Assembly (NCBI GenBank): GCA_036381215.1
Contig: DASVDF010000013.1
Coordinates: 1-11,315, forward strand
Length of the DNA: 11,315 nt
Direction: 5' to 3'
From: IDS-8 sp036381215
GTDB taxonomy: Bacteria > Pseudomonadota > Gammaproteobacteria > Steroidobacterales > Woeseiaceae
Made by a program: the position numbers and the translations under genes
Notes under the pieces: generated by a model
Told to the model about the DNA's origin: nothing
The model's input: the letters and a program-made list of their open reading frames with translations, nothing else
The model's database searches: none
In this document: in pieces, positions 1-5,621 of the stretch
Numbering within the stretch: the stretch's first letter is position 1
How the letters are laid out: each line of letters begins with the position of its first letter

Positions 1-228
1 CTCAACGCCGACACGAGTTTCCTGGAAGCGGTGCTGCAGGGCGTGTTCACGGTGCCGGGCGGCGGCTGCATCGACTACGCGGCCGTGCTCGAGCCGCTCC
101 TCGACGCCGGCTACGACGGCTGGATCGTCGTCGAAGCCGAGCAGGACCCCGCCATCGCCGATCCCGTTACCAACGCCACGCTCGGCTTCCAAACCCTTAG
201 CCGCATTCTCGATCACCATCGTCCGTAG
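1..228 (+). CDS. iolE: C-terminal end of myo-inosose-2 dehydratase-like protein (partial)
   Basis: The frame is open from the first base of the window and ends at the TAG at 226-228, so only the last 75 codons are present and the start lies upstream. The stretch GVFTVPGGGCIDYAAVL followed by GYDGWIVVEAEQDP is what I recall from the end of IolE, the TIM-barrel (AP endonuclease family 2) enzyme that dehydrates scyllo-inosose in inositol catabolism. The Glu in VVEAEQDP sits where this fold usually has a metal-binding residue at the end of a late beta strand. A related sugar isomerase or epimerase of the same fold is the main alternative. No other inositol genes are visible, because what follows is a repeat-filled spacer and then mscL. 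The call rests on a C-terminal fragment only. Confidence 0.72.
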   Translation, partial: LNADTSFLEAVLQGVFTVPGGGCIDYAAVLEPLLDAGYDGWIVVEAEQDPAIADPVTNATLGFQTLSRILDHHRP

Positions 229-240
229 CACCGGCTTCGT

Positions 241-475
241 GGCTCGTGGCGCCAAACTTGGAGCGCCGGGGTTGGCGGAGCCGCGACCGGGGGGAGGGGC
301 CTTCGGCGCCGGACACGAGCACGTCCCTGTGGGCCTGCGGGCTCGGCATCCATGCCTCGCACGCCGCCGAGAGGGACTCCCCCGGCCGCGGCTCCGCCCT
401 ATCTTCGATGGTGCCGTGCGTGAACGATGCTTGGTGCTAACGTGCCTTCGTTCGTGGAACGTGCCTTCGTTCGTC
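241..475 (+). repeat. Long hairpin repeat, copy 1
   Basis: The left arm, ggcggagccgcgaccggggg at 274-293, pairs with cccccggccgcggctccgcc at 379-398, with one mismatch in 20. The roughly 85 bases between them are unlike the centres of the copies near 10.6-11.0 kb and contain a small ggcat/atgcc hairpin. The right flank at 413-453 aligns without gaps to 10758-10798: 18 identical bases, 5 diverged bases, then 18 identical bases. The outer boundaries are approximate, since the left end lacks the terminal sequence seen in copy 2. No open frame of transposase length lies inside. Confidence 0.75.
439..474 (+). repeat. Tandem duplication of a 17-base motif
   Basis: The motif aacgtgccttcgttcgt occurs at 439-455 and again, identically, at 458-474, a period of 19 bases. 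In copy 2 of the repeat family the equivalent position has one good copy (10784-10798) followed by a diverged version. The duplication is therefore a property of the element end, not of mscL. Confidence 0.85.
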
Positions 476-477
476 GA

Positions 478-499
478 CCGCATGGCGGGCTCCTGCGGT
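478..499 (-). repeat. REP-like palindrome 1
   Basis: These 22 bases are the exact reverse complement of 10535-10556. Read on the - strand they show the GCAGGAGC head followed by a small hairpin (ccgc, cat, gcgg). This resembles the bacterial REP design of a short conserved head plus a GC-rich stem-loop. It abuts the right end of hairpin repeat copy 1. Confidence 0.6.
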
Positions 500-570
500 C
501 CGGGCAGGTGCGGAGTTGTCGTGGGGTAAGATTGCTGCGGCGCGGCGCGCTGGGCGCCGGCAGCGGCAAC

Positions 571-576
571 GAGGAA
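571..576 (+). promoter_or_regulatory. Ribosome binding site of mscL
   Basis: GAGGAA at 571-576 ends eight bases before the ATG at 585. It fixes the start and rules out the upstream in-frame candidate at 516. Confidence 0.75.
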
Positions 577-584
577 GAACAACC

Positions 585-1004
585 ATGCTGAAAGAGTTCA
601 AGGAATTCGCACTGCGGGGCAACGTCGTCGACATGGCCGTGGGCATCATTATCGGCGCGGCGTTCGGCAAGATCGTCACTTCGCTGGTCAACGACGTCAT
701 CATGCCACCGCTCGGGCTTTTGACCGGCAAGGTGGACTTCAGCCAGCTGTACCTGAACCTGACCGGCGCCGACTACCCGTCGTTGACCGCTGCCCAGGCG
801 GCCGGCGCGGCGACGCTCAACTACGGTTTGTTCATCAATGCCATCATCAACTTCATTATCGTCGCCTTCGCGATTTTCCTGCTGGTCAGGGCCATGAACC
901 GCCTGCAGCGCAAGGCGGAGGAGAAGCCGTCGGAGCCGCCGAAGCCGTCGGCCGAAGTGCAGCTCTTGACCGAAATCCGCGACTCGCTCAAGGCCCGGGC
1001 CTGA
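585..1004 (+). CDS. mscL: Large-conductance mechanosensitive channel MscL
   Basis: This 139-residue protein is close to the usual MscL length (E. coli 136). MscL is a homopentameric inner-membrane channel that opens under high membrane tension and releases solutes during osmotic downshock. The N-terminus, MLKEFKEFALRGNVVDMAVG, is the classic amphipathic helix running into TM1 (about residues 14-45). A periplasmic loop follows (about 48-78), then TM2 (about 81-103) and a charged cytoplasmic helix (about 120-137, AEVQLLTEIRDSL) after a Pro-rich linker. The start at 585 is chosen over an in-frame codon at 516 because GAGGAA is well placed and the family begins here. It stands alone between two spacers. 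Repeat copy 1 lies just upstream and may limit the room for its promoter. Identification is secure. Confidence 0.97.
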   Translation: MLKEFKEFALRGNVVDMAVGIIIGAAFGKIVTSLVNDVIMPPLGLLTGKVDFSQLYLNLTGADYPSLTAAQAAGAATLNYGLFINAIINFIIVAFAIFLLVRAMNRLQRKAEEKPSEPPKPSAEVQLLTEIRDSLKARA

Positions 1005-1262
1005 CCGGCTACCGGCCGGCCGCGCCGCCTGCCGGCGGCACGCCGGCCGTCGCAAGACCCGACCGCGGTGCCGGACCGCGGCTGGCAGGCTTGTCCCTTC
1101 GACGGAGCGATGCGAAACTGGAGAAGCTTCGCCAGTGGCGCACCGCCACGTCCCCAGCAGGTTCTTCCAAGACGTGCCTGCCAGTGCGAGACGGGGACGC
1201 CGTACTCGATGCTTCGAATGGGTCAGAGGGACCTTTGCGTATCATGCCAATGAGGTGAGATC
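1005..1262. other. Spacer with multiple inverted repeats, probable leader of the lipid methyltransferase gene
   Basis: I see no gene in this spacer. Directly after mscL there is a GC-rich inverted repeat, gccgcctgccggcggc, without a T-tract, so a terminator is only possible. Further on, ctggcaggc (1082-1090) pairs with gcctgccag (1176-1184), gtggcg (1135-1140) with cgccac (1144-1149), and cgtcccc (1149-1155) with ggggacg (1193-1199). The first and third pairings cross each other. A structured leader is possible, but in DNA this GC-rich some pairing is expected by chance. Confidence 0.4.
1252..1258 (+). promoter_or_regulatory. Ribosome binding site for the GTG-started methyltransferase gene
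   Basis: GAGGTGA at 1252-1258 lies four bases before the GTG at 1263 and supports that start. No nearer ATG fits the family's N-terminus. Confidence 0.6.
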
Positions 1263-2510
1263 GTGAAAGCCGACGCCGAACAGCAGACTTACGAAGCCGG
1301 GTTCGATCGCACGCTGGCCCGCTGGTGCCTCGCGCTGGCGGGCAATCCGCGGATCTCGCTCAAGCTGTGGAACGGCAACGAGTACTGCTTCTCCGAGCGC
1401 GCGCCGATTGCCCAGCTGGAGATCCGCGATCGCTCCGTCCTGCTCGGGTTGATCCGATCGCCGTCCATGGCTGTCGGCGAGGGCTATGCCAAGGGCCTGG
1501 TCGAGGTGCACGGCGATTTCTACGATTTCGTTTGTGAGGCGTCGTCGGCCATTTCCCGTCGCGCGGCCGGACGCTATCGCCTGGAGAGACTCGGCTCGTA
1601 TCTCGCGGCGCTGCGCTCGAACACGCTGTCCCGCTCGAAGAACAACGTGCACCACCACTACGATCTCGGCAACGACTTCTACCGTCTCTGGCTCGACGAG
1701 CGCATGGTCTATACCTGCGCCTATTACGAGCATCCCGGCGCGACCCTCGCGGAAGCGCAGCTCGCCAAGCTCGATCACGTCTGCCGCAAGTTGCGCCTGA
1801 AACCGGGCCAGACCGTAGTCGAGGCGGGCTGCGGCTGGGGCGCTCTCGCACTGCACATGGCCGAGCATTACGGGGTGACGGTGACGGCCTACAACAACTC
1901 GCACGAGCAGGTCCGCTACGCCCGCGAGCAGGCCCAGGCCCGCAACCTGTCGGACCGGGTGACGTTCATGGAAGAGGACTACCGCAACATCGTCGGCCGC
2001 TACGACGCCTTCGTCTCCGTCGGCATGCTCGAGCACGTCGGGCTGCGCAACTACCGCACGCTCGGCTCGGTGATCGCGCGCTGCCTCAAGCCCGAAGGCA
2101 TCGGGCTCGTGCATTCGATCGGCCGCAGCAACCCGCGGCCGCCCGATCCCTGGATCGCGAAGCGCATCTTTCCCGGCGGGCACATCCCGAGCCTGGGTGA
2201 GATGGCCCGCGTGTTCGAGCCGTTCCGCCTGTCCATCCTGGACGTCGAGAACCTCCGCTTGCATTACGGGCGTACCTGCCGCGCCTGGTTGCATAATTTC
2301 GAGCGCGTGAGCGAGAAAGTCCGCCAGCTTTACGACGAAGAGTTCGTCCGCACGTGGCGGCTGTACCTGGCCGGGTCTTCCGCCGCGTTCCGCTACGGCA
2401 CGCTGCAGCTCTACCAGGTGGTGTTCGCGCCGCACGGCAACAACGACGTGCCCTGGACGCGGCATTACCAGTACGGCGTCGAGCCGGTACCCGCCGCGGG
2501 CGCCGAGTAG
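1263..2510 (+). CDS. cfa: Cyclopropane-fatty-acyl-phospholipid synthase (SAM-dependent methyltransferase)
   Basis: This 415-residue protein starts at GTG and is slightly longer than E. coli Cfa (382). The family transfers a methyl group from SAM to the double bond of an acyl chain in membrane phospholipids, usually giving a cyclopropane. An N-terminal lipid-binding region (about 1-120) precedes the catalytic domain, which opens with NNVHHHYDLGNDFY (127-140). SAM motif I is VVEAGCGWG (185-193). The bicarbonate-site residues known from E. coli Cfa all have counterparts: Cys152 in YTCAYY, Glu257 in MLEHVG, His284 in LVHSIG and Tyr335 in LHYGRT. The enzyme therefore looks catalytically complete. 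Its stop is 14 bases before the FAD oxidoreductase gene, so the two are probably co-transcribed. The family also includes enzymes that make methylene or methyl branches, and sequence alone does not exclude such a product. Confidence 0.94.
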   Translation: MKADAEQQTYEAGFDRTLARWCLALAGNPRISLKLWNGNEYCFSERAPIAQLEIRDRSVLLGLIRSPSMAVGEGYAKGLVEVHGDFYDFVCEASSAISRRAAGRYRLERLGSYLAALRSNTLSRSKNNVHHHYDLGNDFYRLWLDERMVYTCAYYEHPGATLAEAQLAKLDHVCRKLRLKPGQTVVEAGCGWGALALHMAEHYGVTVTAYNNSHEQVRYAREQAQARNLSDRVTFMEEDYRNIVGRYDAFVSVGMLEHVGLRNYRTLGSVIARCLKPEGIGLVHSIGRSNPRPPDPWIAKRIFPGGHIPSLGEMARVFEPFRLSILDVENLRLHYGRTCRAWLHNFERVSEKVRQLYDEEFVRTWRLYLAGSSAAFRYGTLQLYQVVFAPHGNNDVPWTRHYQYGVEPVPAAGAE

Positions 2511-2524
2511 TCGGGGTACCGGGC

Positions 2525-3508
2525 ATGCAGCAGGCGGACGCGATCGTCGTCGGCGGCGGCCCCGCCGGCTCCACCTGTGCCTGGAAGCTGAAGCAGGCGG
2601 GGCTGGATGTGCTGGTGCTGGACCTGGCCGAGTTCCCGCGAACGAAGCTGTGCGCGGGCTGGGTCACACCGCAGGTGATCGACGACCTCGACATCGATCT
2701 CGATCGCTACCCGCACCGGCTGCTGTCGTTCGAGCGGCTCGAGTTCAACTGGCGGGGCATCCGTTTCCGCAAGCGCACCGTGCAGCATTCCATCCGCCGT
2801 TACGAATTCGACGACTGGCTGCTCCGGCGCTCGGGTGCGCGCGTGGTGCAGCACAAGGTGAAAGACATCGAGGTGCGCAGCGACGGCTACGTGATCGATG
2901 GTGAATTCGCCTGCCGCTGGCTGGTCGGCGCCGGCGGCACGCGCTGCCCCGTGTACCGGCGGCTGTTCTCCGATTCGACGGCGCGTGCAAGCGGCCTGCA
3001 GATCGCGACTTTCGAGCAGGAGTTTCCCTACGACTGGCAGGACGGCGAGTGCCGTCTCTGGTTTTTCGAGAATGGCCTGCCCGGATACGCGTGGTACGTC
3101 CCCAAAGCGAACGGCTACTTGAATGTCGGTCTCGGCGGCAAAGCCGACAGTATCAAGGCGAAGGGCGCCCGCATCCGGGAGTACTGGCAGCATTTCGTCG
3201 AGCGGCTGGAACGCGAGAACCTGGTGCGCGGGCACGACTGGGAGCCGAGCGGCTACAGCTACTACCTGCGCGGCCGTGCGAACACCGTCCGCTCGGGCAA
3301 CGCCTTCATCGTCGGCGACGCGATCGGCCTCGCCTCGGTCGACATGGGGGAGGGGATCGGCCCCGCGGTGCGGAGCGCGCTTGCCGCGGCCCGGGCGATC
3401 ACGGGCGGGGCGGAGTACGCGCTCGACCACATCGGGCGCTACAGCGTACCCGGTTTCTTTCGTAACGGCGGGCGTGCGGCGGCGCCGCAGCCGGCGCGCC
3501 TTTCCTGA
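2525..3508 (+). CDS. FAD-dependent oxidoreductase of the geranylgeranyl reductase family
   Basis: This 327-residue flavoprotein has an N-terminal FAD-binding Rossmann motif, VVGGGPAGST (8-17), and the second FAD motif FIVGDAIGLAS (261-271) followed by DMGEGIGPAV. KLCAGWVTP (41-49) and GYAWYVPK (187-194) match what I recall of the geranylgeranyl reductase family, which saturates isoprenoid or similar hydrophobic chains. The ATG at 2525 is used because no other start lies between the preceding stop and the Rossmann motif. A weak G-rich stretch precedes it. The tail after residue 310 is short, Ala/Arg-rich and not recognisable; a natural ending or a late frameshift are both possible. The methyltransferase gene is 14 bases upstream, which suggests action on the same lipid chain. 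The substrate is unknown, and family membership is more certain than reaction. Confidence 0.85.
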   Translation: MQQADAIVVGGGPAGSTCAWKLKQAGLDVLVLDLAEFPRTKLCAGWVTPQVIDDLDIDLDRYPHRLLSFERLEFNWRGIRFRKRTVQHSIRRYEFDDWLLRRSGARVVQHKVKDIEVRSDGYVIDGEFACRWLVGAGGTRCPVYRRLFSDSTARASGLQIATFEQEFPYDWQDGECRLWFFENGLPGYAWYVPKANGYLNVGLGGKADSIKAKGARIREYWQHFVERLERENLVRGHDWEPSGYSYYLRGRANTVRSGNAFIVGDAIGLASVDMGEGIGPAVRSALAAARAITGGAEYALDHIGRYSVPGFFRNGGRAAAPQPARLS

Positions 3509-3544
3509 CCTCCCTCCGCGAGAGCCTGCCCGGCATCGGCCGAC

Positions 3545-3559
3545 GCGGCCGCGGGCCGC
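3545..3559. terminator. Possible bidirectional hairpin between convergent genes
   Basis: A perfect six-base stem, gcggcc/ggccgc with a three-base loop, lies in the 98-base gap between the end of the + strand oxidoreductase gene and the end of the - strand HAD gene. There is no T-tract on either side, so intrinsic termination is not demonstrated. The convergent position is the main argument. Confidence 0.3.
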
Positions 3560-3606
3560 GGGCTGCTCCGGCGTGCGGCGTTGCCCGCCGGCGGCCGCTC
3601 AATGGT

Positions 3607-4260
3607 TCAGCGCGCCCCCGGGCCGGCGCCGCGCACGCCGCCTGGCAGCGCCGCGTCCAGCACGGCGCGGGCATCCGTCGGTCCCTTCACGAGATGGGCC
3701 CGCATCCCGAACTCGCGGGCGGCGGCGATGTTGCCGGGGTTGTCGTCGAAGAACAGGAGCTCGCGCGGCGCGCAGCGGCACGCGTGGGCCACCTGTGCGA
3801 ATGCCGCCCGGTCCGGCTTCAGGATCCCGGTGCGGTAGGACAGAAACGCGAGGTCGAAGCTTCCGGTGAGGGCCCCGGAGATGTCGGGACGCCCCCAGTG
3901 GGCGGCATTGGTATTGGAAAGCAGGACTCGCTGAACACCGGCGGGAATCGCCTCGAGCAGCGCCAGCGTGTCCGGGAAGAGTGCCTGCGGCCAGGCGTCG
4001 AAGCGCTCGCGGAAACGGGCGGGCGGCATCGGCAATGCGAGCTCGCGCACGACGGATTCGGCAAAGGATTGCGCGTCGATGGCGCCGCGCTCGAACTCGC
4101 GCACGGACTTCGACCGCAGCCACAGCGCGTGGAATTCCGCCTCGGTCACCTCGAGCTCGAAGAGCGCGAGGGGGTCGGCGAGACGGAGCAATACGCCGCC
4201 CAGGTCGAACACGACGCCACGGACTGCCGCGGATGCGTCCGCGGCCGGAGCGGCGCTCAT
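3607..4260 (-). CDS. HAD-IA family hydrolase (phosphatase-like)
   Basis: This 217-residue protein has the four HAD motifs. Motif I is VVFDLGGVL (16-24) with nucleophile Asp19, motif II has Ser115 in VLLSNTN, motif III has Lys148 in ILKPD, and motif IV is FFDDNPGN (170-177) with Asp172 and Asp173. The helical cap lies between motifs I and II (about 25-105), as in subfamily IA. The residue two after the nucleophile is Gly rather than Asp, a variant also seen in the sugar-phosphatase YihX, so activity is not excluded. Substrate cannot be told. The ATG overlaps the TGA of the DUF4340-type gene (ATGA, 4260-4257), making it the last gene of the ABC unit. A functional link to the transporter is an inference from this coupling. 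Confidence 0.88.
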   Translation of the reverse strand: MSAAPAADASAAVRGVVFDLGGVLLRLADPLALFELEVTEAEFHALWLRSKSVREFERGAIDAQSFAESVVRELALPMPPARFRERFDAWPQALFPDTLALLEAIPAGVQRVLLSNTNAAHWGRPDISGALTGSFDLAFLSYRTGILKPDRAAFAQVAHACRCAPRELLFFDDNPGNIAAAREFGMRAHLVKGPTDARAVLDAALPGGVRGAGPGAR

Positions 4261-5621
4261 TCCTCCTCGTCGTCGGCCGGTGCGCTGAGCAGGTCTTCCC
4301 AGTGGCGCCGGAGCTGGCTCGCCTTGTACTGCGGAATGCGGTATTCCCAGCCGCCGACCCGCGCGTTGATCCGGGCTGCCTCGGCTTCGGGGTCGGGCTT
4401 CTCCGCGGCGTCCTTTTCGGCCGCGTCGCCGGCGGCATCCGCGGAGGCCTCGCCGTCCTTCGGCCCGCCGTTCGCCGCGGCCTCTTCGCCGGCCTCCGCG
4501 GCCGTGCTCTTCGGTGCGGAGCCGTCCGGCGCTGCGTCCGCTGCCGGTGTGCCCTGTTCCCCCGCAGCGCCGGCGGTCACCGCGGTGTCCGAGGCGGCGT
4601 TGCCGGTCGCCGCGGGCGCGGCTTCGGCGGCGGTGTCTTCCTCCCGCGGCAGGGCAGCGGCGTGCACGCGGATCCAGGTCTCGGCGTCCGTGCCGGTCGA
4701 GTCGACCGTCAGCTCGAGGCCGTCGAAGGTCCGGAACACCGTCGTGACGGCCTCGGGCGTGTCGTTTGAGTCCCCCTCGCTGTCGGACGTTGCATCGGCT
4801 TCGTCCGACGAAGCGTCTGAAGCGTCCGGCGTCGTCTCCGTGGCGGCCTTGCTCGCCGGCCGGACGTCGTCGAGCTTCAGGTTGTCGAGCGCCGCGGCGA
4901 TGCTGTTTGCCACCGAGGCGTAGGAGAGCTCGCGTCCCTCGGGGATGTCCTCGACGGTGTAATTGTCGGCGTCCTCGCTGTCCTTCGCGACGCGGATGGT
5001 CTCGCCGTCGGCGTGACGGATCGTGACCAATTGCACGCGCGAGGCGGCGAGATCGGTGATGTCGCGGACGAGCCAGCCCGTGGCCGCGTCGGGCACATCG
5101 GGGTTGCGATCGACGAGCCAGCTCGTCGATTCGTCGGCGACGCGTACATAACGGTAATCCCGCTGCGCCGAGTCGCCGAGAATCACGGCAAAATCGGCGT
5201 CGCCCAGGCCTTCGCTGGCGACCAGCACGCCGGATTTTTCCGGTTCGTCTGCGGCCTGCTGTTCGCCGGCTTTCGTCGGATCCAGCACGCCGATGCGCCC
5301 GTAGAGCTCGGGGTTGGCGGTTTTCTGCTCGATCTTCTTTGCTTCGGCCAGGCCGACCAGCAGTCCCCGCAGCTTCGCCGTGTCCGCGCGATAGCCGCCT
5401 TTGGCGGGCACGACCCATGCGTTGTCGCGGCGCTCGATGCGGGTGCTGCCGTCCTCGTCGGTCAGGGTGATGGCCGTGATCTCGTCGAGGCGGTCCTCGA
5501 GACCGGGCAGCAGCAGGGCGCTCGGTGCCGGCCCTGCGTCGCGCTGCCGGTTCACGAGCCACACCGCGGCGAACAGCACCACGACGGCGACCGCGAGTAG
5601 GCGCAGGGTGCGCGGGCTCAC
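4257..5621 (-). CDS. DUF4340-type membrane-anchored protein of a Gld-like ABC system
   Basis: This 454-residue protein starts at a GTG that overlaps the stop of the GldG-like gene (GTGA, 5621-5618). One N-terminal membrane segment (about 5-23, LRLLAVAVVVLFAAVWLV) leaves the rest outside the cytoplasm. Residues 40-250 look folded, with repeated beta-type stretches such as ITAITLTDEDGSTRIERRD and NAWVVPAKGGYRADT, typical of DUF4340 proteins encoded next to GldG-like genes. Two low-complexity stretches follow: Ser/Asp-rich (about 257-289) and Ala/Glu/Gly-rich (about 324-418). They flank a short segment (291-323), and a conserved-looking end, GGWEYRIPQYKASQLRRHWEDLL, closes the protein (423-445). 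The function of the family is not established. Operon position and topology suggest a partner of the transporter. The name rests on recognition of N-terminal style and context. Confidence 0.8.
   Translation of the reverse strand: MSPRTLRLLAVAVVVLFAAVWLVNRQRDAGPAPSALLLPGLEDRLDEITAITLTDEDGSTRIERRDNAWVVPAKGGYRADTAKLRGLLVGLAEAKKIEQKTANPELYGRIGVLDPTKAGEQQAADEPEKSGVLVASEGLGDADFAVILGDSAQRDYRYVRVADESTSWLVDRNPDVPDAATGWLVRDITDLAASRVQLVTIRHADGETIRVAKDSEDADNYTVEDIPEGRELSYASVANSIAAALDNLKLDDVRPASKAATETTPDASDASSDEADATSDSEGDSNDTPEAVTTVFRTFDGLELTVDSTGTDAETWIRVHAAALPREEDTAAEAAPAATGNAASDTAVTAGAAGEQGTPAADAAPDGSAPKSTAAEAGEEAAANGGPKDGEASADAAGDAAEKDAAEKPDPEAEAARINARVGGWEYRIPQYKASQLRRHWEDLLSAPADDEEE

Larger units (their letters stand above)
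229..584. other. Gene-free spacer with hairpin repeat and REP-like palindrome
   Basis: This stretch holds a copy of the long hairpin repeat (about 241-475), including a 17-base tandem duplication at its right end, then a short REP-like palindrome (478-499), and finally the leader of mscL. Short open frames cross it on both strands, but they translate repeat sequence and overlap mscL. One of them encodes a peptide with NEGTLA and SIVHAR that also appears on the - strand of the repeat near 10.8 kb, which identifies it as repeat-derived. I see no convincing gene here. Confidence 0.8.

Noticed and set aside
527..532. A -10-like TAAGAT ahead of mscL
   Set aside because: No acceptable -35 box lies 16-18 bases upstream and there is no extended -10 TG, so the match could be chance.
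1240..1245. A -10-like TATCAT ahead of the Cfa-type gene
   Set aside because: It is only 17 bases before the start codon with no -35 partner, which would leave the ribosome binding site at the very start of the transcript.
1242..2465. A 407-codon open frame on the - strand
   Set aside because: It is antisense to the Cfa-type gene, which has all its catalytic motifs in the + frame; the antisense translation is an His/Val/Ala/Arg-rich shadow.
3694..4923. A 409-codon open frame on the + strand, Ser/Ala-rich in its second half
   Set aside because: It is antisense to the HAD and DUF4340-type genes; the low-complexity part mirrors their Ala/Asp/Glu-rich linker.
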